64,000 bases of DNA from Artocarpus heterophyllus (lineage: Eukaryota > Streptophyta > Magnoliopsida > Rosales > Moraceae), in the NCBI GenBank assembly GCA_025403435.1, contig CM046331.1:26087532-26151531 (forward strand), in the 5' to 3' direction. Both the position numbers and the translations under genes were made by a program. Under the pieces are notes generated by a model. The model saw only the letters and a list, made by a program, of their open reading frames with translations. It had not been told where the DNA came from and did not search any database. Shown in pieces: positions 36,384 through 48,100 of this stretch; the first letter of the stretch is position 1, and each line of letters opens with the position of its first letter.

Positions 36384-38677
36384 TGTGACACCCGTTATTT
36401 TCCTAACGGGTATTAAGGTAATTAAATTAATTTTTAGTGTATTAATAAAAAAAATTGCTTCATTTAAAATTTATTTTACAATATTTATTTTTTTAAAAAA
36501 ATTCTCTTATATTTATTTAGTATGTTTACTGAAAAGCCTTAGAACTTCTAATAAATCTCAAAAATGTCATATTGGCATTATGTGCGTTAAAGTCTCCAGA
36601 TGAGACATAAGGATATCTTTTCCAACTACTCTTGACCCTCATTTTCTTTATTTCCTCCGTGACATGCTTCAACATGTCTCCTCCATAATTGCTTCTATCA
36701 CTTCTCTTCAAAGACTTCATCTTTTCTTCCTTTTTCTTCCACGGTTCCCACACTCTTCTTCTCATTTCTTTGCTGAAGCAAAATACTTAGAGAACTTCTT
36801 CAAGACAGCCATAAAAATTAGCCACCATCACCCCTATTTGAGCAAGAATTTCAGCCATACCGAAGTCAAGGAACCTGTTTTGAAGCCATTTCAAGCTTCC
36901 AACTAACCATAATCCGAGGTTAGAATCTTATGAACAAATTTAGTCTTTCATTTATAAATTTTCTTTTATACTAAAGGATTATTCAAATTTGCGTTCTTAA
37001 ACCTAAGTATATGTTTGTTGCTATTTTGGAGCATATGTATGAAGTCTAAGTGTATATGCCCTAGACAGAAAATTTATATTATTTAACTTTGTAATACCTC
37101 TATGGGCAGTGGCTATTTCTTAAAATTCTGGGATTAAATTAAAATGAATTTTATGAATTGGTTTGCATATTTAAAAAATAGACATCCTAAGCTTTCTAAC
37201 GAGCTATCATAAACCTAAATCGGAGTTGTATTTTATTTTCTATAAATTATTCAATTTTCAGATTGGAAACTAATAAACTTGTCAGTTTGTTATGATATAC
37301 CAGCTGCTAACCTGAACCAAGAACCCATCTTTGCTCACCACCTAATTCTTTAATGTCTTGCAACCTTTTCAATATTATCCTAAGTGATTGATGAATCTTA
37401 TTAGGGACTAAAACATATAGATTACTTGTTCACATTTTATATTGTGTTAAGACAAAAATTGTTACTGTGGTATTCAAAAGAGCTTTACATAAAAGCTTTA
37501 ATGGCATACTAGTAAGATAGGTTTACACATGATTTATTTATGAATGTAGTTGTATGTTGTGCTTTAGTTTTAATTGTCCTTATGCACGCCTTAGGATCAA
37601 GGGAGTATGGAGCTAACGTTAATTGATTCCAGGATTAAAATATTGTTGATAAGCTTGAAAGGTAGGGATTCTATTACTCATCTTTTGTGAGGTTTTTGGT
37701 AAATTAAATTTGGTTGTTTTATATTGTAAAATATGTATATTGTATAGCGATGAATGTAATGATTTGACATATGTTATAAATTGAGAAGCATGGTTAGGAA
37801 ATTGACTCTGTAAATAAAAAAAATTGAATACAAAGGAATAGTGAGATGTAAAAAGGGCGGCGGTTACGTCCTTGGGCATGAATGCCCTAAACGGTAAAAT
37901 AGGAGGATGGTGATGACGCTTCCTTGGGTTGAAAGTTCCAGAATACACTGTATAGGAATCGACTTGGTGAGGACTCTGGGCTTGATGTCCCCTCACCGGA
38001 ACACTCTTAGAATGTTTAGACGGGTGATCAAGCGCGCCCATTTGGGTTTCGATGAGTTGAGTGATACTCTATTGAACGTGGGTGCCTAGAAATAATGATG
38101 AACTATAATATATGTATATATGTATATGTATGAAACTCGGTAATGATTAACTATGGTATCCACGAAATATGATTATAATAAATCTCATAATCTGGATAAT
38201 GATAACTATTAACTAACCATGTCGGGTTTTAATGTGGTAATGATAAAAACCTAAAGGTGAGTAATGGTTTTCTCTACTGAGCATAGTGTCGCTCATTCCC
38301 TTATATTTTTATCTTTTCAGGACTCACTAAGTGTGAGGTGGCTACGAGAAAAATAGTTGAGGAAGCGATGTAGCTATATTACATTAGGACTGCTTCAATT
38401 GTTAAGAATGTTCTTTATGATAATGTAAGCATCATTTGTTACTTTCTGTGACTGTATTACAATGCGTTGAGGGTTAAAATGATGATGACGACAGTTTATA
38501 TTATTAAATTTAAGGTGCTACATTAAACTGTGGTTTAATTGTCATTTATATTTTTTATTTTTGATTTGAAAGTTTTTATTTAAGCCCCGGGCAATTTTAT
38601 TTTTAAGATTTTACTTTTATTTCTGATTTTTATTTTAATTCATTAAAAACTGTTAACCCCCATATAGGGGCGTTACA
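36384..38677 (+). repeat. 3' LTR of the cargo-carrying element
   Basis: This is the partner of 29675-31985: same start, same leader, same CCTCACCGGAACAC block near 37990, same end CATATAGGGGCGTTACA. The copies differ by scattered substitutions and indels, for example a missing segment near 36490 relative to the 5' LTR. It is followed by the target duplication ACCTA. Confidence 0.92.
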
Positions 38678-38899
38678 ACCTACAATGAATGTAGCCTTCA
38701 ATTGAGGTGAACCACTCTAAATTCTTGTGTTTTTGCTATTATTTTTCTTCTTGTTTTATTTACTTTGTTCGAGAGTAATTAGCATGGTGAGGAATTGAGA
38801 GATTCTTGTGTGACGAGTTTTTCCTATCAACAATTGGCATTAGTAGAAAGGTAGAAGAATTTTTCAGTCTTCTTGAAAAAATATCTCTTAGTTGTTTCA

Positions 38900-39084
38900 A
38901 TGACGAGAACGCATGTTGAAGCAAATAATCAGAACCAAAATGACCATCGTGGTCAGAATGATGGAAACAACGGTGCTACCTGAGGTGGAAGACAAGATCC
39001 ACCTCCCTCCGGATGACGACCAAAATCGGATGCCCCCACTGAAGATGCACCTCCCAACCCGAATGCTCAAACGTCAGACGCTTG
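38900..39084 (+). pseudogene. gag-start remnant of the older LTR element
   Basis: After the primer-site region an ATG opens MTRTHVEANNQNQNDHRGQ, a hydrophilic Asn/Gln-rich start like that of many plant gypsy Gag proteins, but a TGA stops it within about 28 codons. A Pro-rich stretch in another frame follows (PPSGDDQNRMPPLKMHLPT). This is a decayed gag leader, not a gene. Confidence 0.4.
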
Positions 39085-41262
39085 TAGCATAGAAAGGTTG
39101 TCGTATCCACAGAGAGGTGGGAAATTTTTAACACGAGAGATTGATAAAATTAAAGATTCAAAAAGACAAGCTGTTTCCAAATAAAGTTTTAATTAAAAGA
39201 AATATTTTTGTAATTCTTTTATTTAAAATTTAAAACATTAAATTACAACAACAAAGCTTTGAGAATCCCTTTGTATATTTCGTAACTGATATGAAATTTT
39301 AACTCTAAATAATAATTTTCTAAAACATTTGATTTATTATATCTTTTCTCATTATTTGCAAGCACTTTTACTATTTTTATAACTCAACCTAAAGTAACAA
39401 TATAGCAAGCCATAATACAATAAGAGTTTTTCTATAAAAAGTAGCAAAATAATCATCTCTTACTAATGATTTTATGCACTGATTATTAAAATTATAACCG
39501 TTGCCACTACAATTATAATTAATACAATTTTAAGATAGAAAAGATAATAACAAAACAACAAAAAGGGAGTAAATTGTTTGCATTAATTTTAGCAACACCA
39601 TGTTTTATTAAATGGTTTAAGAATACACTATGTCATCCTCTATCAACAATAAATCAAGCATTACCAAACATTTACTATACTAGTCTATGTCTATAATGTA
39701 GCAGAAACTCTACTTAATAAACGAGCTTGATTTCAATATTATTAATATTAATTATGCAACACAATTAAATTACATAAAGAAAGCATAAATAAATTACTTA
39801 CAAGCTCAAATTGGGACATTAACATAGAATTATGAGTGAATGATGCAATTTACTATGTTACTCCATGTCTATAATGCCGTAGAAACTCCACTTAATAAAC
39901 AAGCTTGATTTCAATATTATTAATATTAATTACGCAACACAATTAATTACATAAAGAAAGCATGACTGAATTACTTACAAGCTCAAATTGGGACATTAAC
40001 ATAGAATTATGAGTAATTGATGCGATTGTTTCAACGTTTGGAGACTGTCTTGAACAATCTCGTGCGGCCTCCAAACAATAACAATGGTCCCCCACCCCCC
40101 CCCGGCGCCAAGAGACTGGGAGAATTTGCAAGAAGGAACTAGGAATTTTGATGATGTGCAAGGACACTGAGCACAAGCAAATCGCAAAAAAGCAGGCAGA
40201 GAATGGCACACATAATGCATGTAGCCGAGAACATGCAGGGGCATAAGATAACTAGGATCGCAAAGGACTACCACCTTTGTCACCAAGGCAGAGAACGCCT
40301 TTAGGGTCAGTAAATAATGGGTGGAATGGAGGACGAGGACAAGAAGACCTTTAGAACTGGATCCAAGCTCGGCAGGCAGGAAGCCAGGATACCGACAAGT
40401 CATTTGTAAGTCTTCAAGGGCATCTTAGGCTTATAAAAAGAGTCAAAAGATAGGAGGCTAAGTAGGGTTATCAGGCTCTTAATCTCTATAACCCAGATGG
40501 ACACCGATATAACACCCAAAATGTTTCTTTAAGCATGGTTAATTGCAGTACAATAATAGCGGCCGTATCCACAGGGAGATAGGAATTTAAAAGATTGATA
40601 ATTTAACGACTTAAAATGGCAAAGGTTTTACCAAAAAAATTTAAAAGAAAATAAAAGTTTCAACAAATTTAAACAAGATTTTAAAACATAAAATTAACAT
40701 AGTGAAGCTTCGAGAATCCCTTGTATATTTTGTAATGTATACATAATTTAACTATAAATAATAATTATCTAAAGCATTTGATTTATTATATCATTTTTCA
40801 CTAATAACAAGCACTTTTACTATTTTTATAAATCAACCCAAAGCGACAATATAATAAGTTATAGTGCAGTAAAGGTTTTGCTATTAAAAGTAGCAAAATA
40901 ACCACCTCTCACTAGTGATTTGATGCACTAATTATGAAAATTATAACCACAATCACTACAATTATAGTTAACATAATTTTAAGATAGAAAAGATAATAAC
41001 AAACCAAAATTATTATATCTTAACAGAATAAATTTTTTTCATTTATTCTTGCAGAACCTCATCTTATGAAATATCTAAAATTAATAGTATAAGAAGTCAT
41101 ACTGTAGTAAAAGACATTCAATAAAATTAAGTATTATTCCATGTTATGGATATTAATTTTGAAACACAATTAAATTATATAAAGAAAGCATGACTAAATT
41201 TATGTAAAAATAGGCAGCATAACAACATTAACAATAACTATTAAAAACATGAAAAAAAATTA
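39085..41262. repeat. Degenerate direct-repeat pair with an internal tandem duplication
   Basis: Blocks at 39085-40025 and 40537-41262 share CGTATCCACAGRGAGRT, GAGAATCCCTT, AAACATTTGATTTATTATATC, AAGCACTTTTACTATTTTTATAA and TTTTAAGATAGAAAAGATAA in the same order, which suggests two LTR-like copies of one family. Within the first, a unit of about 180 bp is tandemly duplicated (about 39667-39845 and 39853-40025), sharing ATTTCAATATTATTAATATT and AGCTCAAATTGGGACATTAA. The 40026-40536 spacer holds a C-run with GGCGCCAAGAG, like a tRNA-derived primer site in reverse. The ORF at 39996-40403 is not recognisable. Confidence 0.55.
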
Positions 41263-42560
41263 TTTCATAAAAATGTAAACATTACAACACATATATAGAG
41301 TTAAAAACCATACCATAATACTATAGGTATACGATCATCTGTTTGCCACACTATACTCTTTACGTTAATTTATGTATTATTTTATTATTTTTAGCGGTGT
41401 CAAAGGAGTGCTCTAGTAGCGTCTCCTCCTGAAAGAAGATATTGCTAAGCTAAAAGCTTAGCAGTCAGCTAAAAAGAGAAAGGAAGGGGGGTTCCACATG
41501 AAGACAGGCGCACCCCTTTTTATAGTGAATAAAAATTCACTATTTGTATTTTTTTAATAATATTTTATATTATTTTATTCATTTAATTATTAATTTATAA
41601 TCTTTTTATTGTTTTATTCAAACAACTTGAATACAATTTGTGATTTTTTAAATTTATTTTTTTTATCTTTTTCTACATGTTTCACGTTCTTGAAAATGCA
41701 AATTTTAGTTTCAGATCTAGTGTGGCATAGCAACGAAACGTATGAGGAACGGCTTGATCTCGGGTATTAATCACGCAATCGAATGATTGAAAGAAGCAAA
41801 GAAAAAGGGGCCCAGGTGGAGTGCTTGAAGAACAAATTCGGGGCATTGATTGTGAGATGAACGGACGAGATCAAAGAAGCAGGGCTGAAGTTGAGAATGC
41901 ACGCGCAAGATCAAAGGCATCTAAGATGCTTCCAACATGTGGGCCTAGCTCTGGCGGCTAATGTGCCTAATACAAACACGAATTGCGTGCTAACGCGTAG
42001 CATCCACTTGTAGAAGTCGAATATTCTTTGAATTTTTAATGCATTTGTTGTTCGATTTTGTTCGTTTTGGTGCCGTTTTGCTCCGTTTTTCTCTAGAATT
42101 CAAATATAAAAACAAATAATCGAGACAAAATTAATTACTTTACAAACATAATATTTAAAATAATTTTAACTATTTTACATTAAAACACACAAAAATAATT
42201 GCAAACTTCTAAAATTCCAAGCTCATATAGTTTGACATAGATATAATTTTTAAGACTCACACATATTTTTAGAAATTACTAAAAACATTATAGAACATAT
42301 TTTTAAACTTAAAACATACCATAAAATACATTAAGACTCAAAATAAAATTACCATTCATTATTTTTATGATTTTAATTAATTTTAAATAAAACTAATATT
42401 TTTACATACGAAAATGGTTATAAAAATTATCGAAAATATTATTAAACATAAAAATATATTAAAATCACACAATAAAACATATTTCACTAAAATATTATTT
42501 AACACAAAAATGCTATTAATTAGAAAATTTAACAAGAAATAAAAGCATAATTAAATAACT
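41263..42560. other. AT-rich internal DNA of the older LTR element
   Basis: No coding sequence was recognised. A moderately GC-richer stretch at 41400-41520 and 41720-42080 contains AAGCTAAAAGCTTAGCAGTC, a local inverted repeat, and short purine-rich segments. It may belong to the LTR-like repeat immediately to the left. Confidence 0.35.
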
Positions 42561-42910
42561 TTAGCCAATCAGAGATAAGATTATCATGTATTTGGATCTA
42601 AATTAAGCTTAAGGGGTAAGGCAACGATCATCCCAAGTACTATAAATTAGATACCTGTTCTAGAGAATTGATTAAGTCCAATTCTTGGTACAAACCTTTT
42701 GTAATCGTATTTTCTCATAGTAAAACCAACCCTACCACCTGAGAAAACCTATAGTAGATGTAGCCTTCAATTGAGGTGAACCACTTTAAATTCTTGTGTT
42801 CTTGCTATTATTTTCTTACTACTTTATTTACTTTATTCAAGAGTGATTATCATAGTGAAGAATTGAGAGATTCTTATGTGACAAGTTTTGCCTATCAACA
42901 CAAGCTAATA
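42561..42910 (+). repeat. Truncated 3' LTR of the older element
   Basis: It matches the 3' portion of the split 5' LTR: CATGTATTTGGATCTAAATT, GATCATCCCAAGTACTATAA, GAAAACCTATAGTAGATG, GTAGCCTTCAATTGAGGTGA and the end CCTATCAACA. The first 250 bp or so of the LTR are missing. The segment GAAAACCTATAG shows what the uninterrupted insertion site of the 9-kb element looked like. Confidence 0.75.
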
Positions 42911-42939
42911 TGAACATAAAACACAAGCTAATATATTAT

Positions 42940-43296
42940 TTTTTGTTGTTCATTCATTATCATTTATGCAACATCAAAATTTTTGTTATTTTGATAGGTT
43001 TAAGCCATTGAACTAATACAAAATATAATAAAGATAAAAATGTCTACAAATGATCCGTGAACTTTTTTTTTTTTTTTTACACTGGTCCCAAGGGAATTTA
43101 CCTCAAATTTTATTAATTTAACTGCCTATCACATGAACATGTTTTTTTAACCAAAACTTAACGGTCAACTAACAAAAAGACCAAAATTGGGACAAAGTAA
43201 TAGGTTAGCGACTATAATGGGACTTTTGAAAAGTGGGGAACTAAAATGGAACAAGAAGTAAACCTTAAGAACCAATCCATTGTGAAATTAACCCCC
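42940..43296 (-). repeat. Right arm of the long inverted repeat
   Basis: Reverse-complement counterpart of 28647-29095, ending GTGAAATTAACCCCC (start of the arm on the minus strand: GGGGGTTAATTTC). It is about 90 bp shorter, lacking an internal stretch present near 28850-28930 in the left arm, and carries a T-run at 43063-43078. Together the arms enclose everything from 29096 to 42939. Confidence 0.6.
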
Positions 43297-45191
43297 TTTT
43301 TGTTATTATTTTGGTTGGGGTGCAATTTTACATCATTTGGCTGCAAATGAACAATGAGCACGTTTAGGTTTGGCACACCAAACTAGGCATTTCATGTCTT
43401 ACGGATTCGACTTAGAATTTTAAATTAAACTTAGATATGACTGTGGCAATATTCAAATCTTAATTGAGTCTTGAATACAAACTTTGAGTTTTGGCCCCTC
43501 TAAAAATTTTCAAGATTTGACCCAAATATTATAGTACAAGATTATCTTTTTTTCAATTTTTCTCACTTATACTTAATGAAAAAAAATATAATAACTTATT
43601 CGTTTAATATCCAATTGAGACGATTATACTTTCATTGCATTCATAATACAAATGTGAATAAATCAAGACCCATATCGTATATTTTTAATATCATGAACAT
43701 TGTGATTTTATAAGATTTATTAGTAAATTAAAAAATTTTTCCACTATCTATTCAAACATAAATTCTAATCTTATTCCCTACTCATATTACTTTAACTGCA
43801 TATCCAAACATTAATTTAAATAGTTATTCAAATTACATAATTCAAGATGCATAACTCAAATCAAAATATTTTGAATCAATACAATTTAAATCCATCTACC
43901 AAACACGCCCTAAATGTCTAGTTTTAATAAGGATACTAAATTTTGAACTTCAGATGTTTTATTTATGTTGTGAATTGGATACTTCATTCTTGCATTATTT
44001 GTATTCATAACTGAGAAATAAAGACTTGTTCATATTAGAATGTTGGTTTTAAATATGTTAAAAAAAAAAGGATTGTAAATATAAACTCAAACTAATTAGA
44101 AAAACCAAACCAATTACAGCTGCTTTGGTTTGGATTTATCATTTGATTTGGTTTGAAAATCTCCAAAACCAGCCTATAATTGTTTGGGTTCGTAGTTTAC
44201 TAAGGGCCCATTTAAAATTGTATTTTTATTTTTAAACAGTAAAAGGAGGAAGAATTTTCACAAACATTATCTTTTAAATTTATATTTTATAAATGTCACA
44301 TTTTGTTTATAGGCACAACTTAATATATGATATAAATAATAGTATAACATAAACTTTTCTAAGTATGACATAAACACAACTTCTAAAAGTATTGCATAAC
44401 ATGTAATTTTCTCAAGAAGAGAAGCATAAGCTAAAGGTTTCTAATTAGTGTTTGAATAATGCATAGGAAAATATTTTTTTAAATTTAAGAAGAACTTTTG
44501 AACCAATTTAGTTAAATAAATCAAATTTTTATTGGTATAAAAAGTAATGTAATTCAAGGATATACATGAAATTCAAAATTTATTATTCTCAAATATAAGA
44601 TAAAAAATATACATAAAAAAAAAAAACTTTTCATAAGTATTTTTTTCATAAATACTAAAAGGTTAGCTTCTCCCAGCAATGCATATAAAAAGACAAAACA
44701 CTTTTCCAAGATCATCTAAACATGTCAAAGAGCAACGTTTAGAGCAAATACGCAAAAAACAACTTTTTCTAATCCACTCCAAACAAGCTCCTAAAATAAA
44801 CGGCTTCATTTTGGTTGCCCACCACTAGTTCCTCGGCTTCATTTGGTTGCCCACCACTAGTTCCTAGGTCCCAATCAGACACGTTTATCCACCACGATTT
44901 TGTTACAAATGAATTCACATCTTTTGCAGTCCAATAATTTTCACACCCACTTTAAATGGCCACTACATAGCTCAAAGCAACAAATAAAATAAGTGTTCAA
45001 CTCTAACTTTAGTCATTCAAATTTTTGCTAGTTAATTCAAGAAATTCAACAATTGAATACAAATCCCAATGGATAGATGAAGCACAACAATGAAGCACAC
45101 TATAACCATGAAACAGTGAACAAAAAGGTAAACAAAACCCGCCTTTCTCACACATTACCAACGAAAATGCAACTCTCCACTTATGGAAAGC
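43297..45191. other. Intergenic DNA downstream of CCT7, possible MITE remnants
   Basis: No gene is recognised. Ends such as CTACCAAACACGCCCTAAAT near 43895-43914 and AAGGGCCCATTT near 44204 resemble termini of small inverted-repeat elements. For the latter, flanking TAA occurs on both sides of 44204-44792, but the inverted repeats are weak. A tandem pair of about 32 bp lies at 44803-44866 (GGTTGCCCACCACTAGTTCC in both units). The right end should include the CCT7 3' untranslated region. Confidence 0.4.
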
Positions 45192-48100
45192 CTATCGCCT
45201 GCGCATTCCACGTCCCCGACCACGAAAAGCAGCTCCTCCACGCCCTCTGCCCATGGCACTTGCAGCGGCTTCTCCCTGTGCACTCTCAGACTGCCATCAC
45301 ATCAACGTTAAAGCAACATAATAAAACAGATCAATACCAACACTAAGACAAACTAGACGAAATGCATACAGACAACGTACGCATGTCGAACACTCTAATG
45401 CTTGGTCACGCTTTTTTCCAATAAAATAAAATCCATACCATTCTTTTTTCATTTTTTATTTTTTTGTTGGGGAGGGGTGTTGGGGCGGCAAAGGACTTCA
45501 TTAAGAACAAACACAGGATACACAGAAAAAGTTATCTAGGATAGATGACCAATTCAATTTTGGTAAAAGGATTATGCTTTAGAAATGCACTCCACGTATT
45601 TCAATTACTAGATATGTGCATTCAAAGCACCGTTAAATTATAAATTTACACAAGAATATAACTATGAAGACAGGTCCACAATTTCACATGTAAATAGTAG
45701 CAACAAGTACAGATAGGATACGGATAATAATCCACAAAGATATATATAAAGAAGCTGGTTAAAAATTTTGGAGACAGCATTCTTTTTACCTTGGGGTTTT
45801 TTACTGTCTCGTCTACACTCAAAACAAGGCAAGCTGCCTCAGTAGCGGCATTAATAGCGTTGATCTACAAGGGGGGGAGAAAAAAGCACAAGTGACAATT
45901 ACAAAAGAAGCCTCGTAGCGACTAGGAAGCACTTCTGTGTTATTAAATAGAAAAAAGATTAATACCAAAAAAAAAAAAAAAAAAAAAAGATTGAAGACCG
46001 ATACCTTTACAACTGATGGCTCCCACACAAAATTAGCAAATGAATCAGCAATTCCACCAGTGTTAATGTCCACACCATAAGGTGCACCCTCACCTGTAAA
46101 AATAATGAATGCTCAGAGAAGACGGAATCACCAAGTTTTCTAGCTGGTGCGGACCATAAAACCATCCATAAACAATGTCATCACCAGAATCTATTTGATA
46201 AAGGAAAAATAAATTTCTACCCACTATCAACAACAGCCAGGAAATATGGAATTCACATCATTTTAATAAACTTGCTCCAACACAATAAGGAAAACCCGAT
46301 GATAGTTTTGATTTTTAAGAAGTAAAAATCAAATCAATAATCTTTAATAAAAGGCTCACCAGAGGGAAGTGCATGTTTTTGTCTCAATTTGTTTAGCACG
46401 TCGGTTGCATCAAATCCAGCATTGTCACAGAGTTGTCGTGGGATAACCTACAACATCACATTAAAAGCATAAGCAACAGATTCCCAGCGATATGAGAGGA
46501 GAATAAAGTAAATCAGGCAATCAGCCTTGCACTTTCTAGCCAACAATGAATGAAATGATCTCTGAATGGAGAGAAAATCCATATTAATCATCTTTCATTA
46601 AATTGGTTGTTCTGTATGCTCTCAGCTCAAAGGCCATTGCTTTCCACATGAGAGAACTAAAAGGGCAGCTAACCCTCTTCGAACCAAGCCAAAGGATGAA
46701 AAGGAAATCCAAAACTTGAAATGTTTGGTAAAGCCTTTCTTCTCAGATCTAAAAGAAGAGGCAAAACGCAGGAACAAGCATCAAGCCTCCTTTCCTAGAG
46801 GAAGAGAATCACCAGGCAAAATCAAGCACAACAAGTTTTAGCCTTGCAATGGCTTCATCTGAAGGTCATTCCCAAACCCTAACTCCTCCGTTCAGTGTGG
46901 TTAAAGCAAGATCAATCATCATCAAGCACAACCACTTCAATGGATGAACAAATCACTATTATATGTGTTTCAAGATGAACTCTACAACACATGGACTAAT
47001 ACATATTAATTATGTAAGAGTGATCATTTATGCCCAACCAAGGTTGTGAAGTTCCTGTAGAATGCAAATAAACTTCAAGGAGATGGTGCTCAACTGACTT
47101 GATTTGAAATTTATTGAAGCGCTCGTATAGGCTCAAAAGAGTTTGGTCCACAAATGGGCAGAAAGAAGTATCCTACGGACCTATTCTAAATGAAGTTCTT
47201 CCAAGGCCATACCAAAACTATGATATCTTAGAAAGAATAAGCTACCAGACCAAACTTCTCAATAACTCTTTTACACTCAATTCTGTTCAATTAATAGAAC
47301 CTATCTCCTTTAATATTTTGAAAAATTAAAACTCCTAAATGACAAACATAATGGAGAAGATTTTGATGCGTACCAAAATAATAAAAATGCAGTTATAAGG
47401 TTGACGGACTAATATTCCAAGTACTTACAAACTCAGCAAAATGCATACCTCAAGAGCTTTTGCATAAGAGTTGATGAAAAGTTGAGACTTCCCAGCTATT
47501 GTTCGTGCATGCTGCCTCAAGTATCGGCTTATCTCCATCTACCACCATAAAGTGTAAAGTTACAAAGAGCAGAGAAAATATTTTGGGCTTTCTAGACATA
47601 TACTCTAAAAATAGTTTACACAGAAAACATATAATATTCATGGCTATGAGCACATACATCTATGGCACCACCACCAGCAACTACAGTAGAGTTCTTCATA
47701 GCTCTTCTAACAATCATGATTGCATCATGTAAACTACGCTCAGCTTCCTCAATAAACTGGACACAAGTATCCAAAAGAAATAGCAGGTCAGCACTGAAAA
47801 GGTTAATCCAAAGTTCAAAGTACATACATCTACACTTTCCAATAACGATACCTGATCAGCTCCACCACGAAGAACTATAGTTGCTGTTCTACCTGATGGA
47901 CATCCGCTAAATATATTAAACCTCTCATTTCCCACTTGCCTTTCCTCGAAAACTTCACATGTTCCAAGGACCTTGAACCAGATAAAACTAAAAATTTCAG
48001 TTCATAAAATCTATAATAAAATTAAAAGAAACATAAAAGAATTTTTGAAAAACATTTTAAATATAGTTTACTCCTCATGAAAACATGTGACAGAGACCTC

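Larger units (their letters stand above)
29675..38677 (+). mobile_element. 9.0-kb LTR retroelement carrying two non-retroviral ORFs
   Basis: LTRs of 2311 bp (29675-31985) and 2294 bp (36384-38677), very similar by eye, flank a 4.4-kb internal region. They start TGTGACACCC and end GTTACA. The perfect target duplication ACCTA lies at 29670-29674 and 38678-38682. A primer site matching initiator tRNA-Met follows the 5' LTR, and a polypurine tract precedes the 3' LTR. No gag, protease, reverse transcriptase, RNase H or integrase is visible, so movement must have used enzymes supplied by relatives. In their place are a 173-aa Cys/Arg-rich ORF and an intronless LOG-like ORF, both in the sense direction. 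The LTRs share landmarks with the gypsy LTRs at 56771-58567 and 59862-62568. The insertion split an older LTR. Confidence 0.92.
29233..42910 (+). mobile_element. Old LTR retrotransposon split by a younger insertion
   Basis: The 5' LTR starts TGTCGTGTCACCGAGT at 29233, is cut at 29674 by the 9-kb element, and resumes at 38683 to end CCTATCAACA at 38832; its spliced length is about 590 bp. The 3' LTR survives as its last 350 bp (42561-42910), with the same landmarks: AGTACTATAAAT, AAGTCCAATTCTTG, GTAGCCTTCAATTGAGG and CCTATCAACA. ATTGGCATTAGTAG follows the 5' LTR as a decayed primer site, then a short gag-like start at about 38900. The internal region 39085-42560 is filled with other repeats. 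No target duplication was resolved. Confidence 0.65.

Noticed and set aside
39996..40403. 135-aa minus-strand ORF
   Set aside because: It crosses a C-run and a primer-site-like motif and overlaps tandem repeats; no protein family is recognisable.
45077..45346. 89-aa plus-strand ORF
   Set aside because: It is the antisense shadow of the last CCT7 exon.
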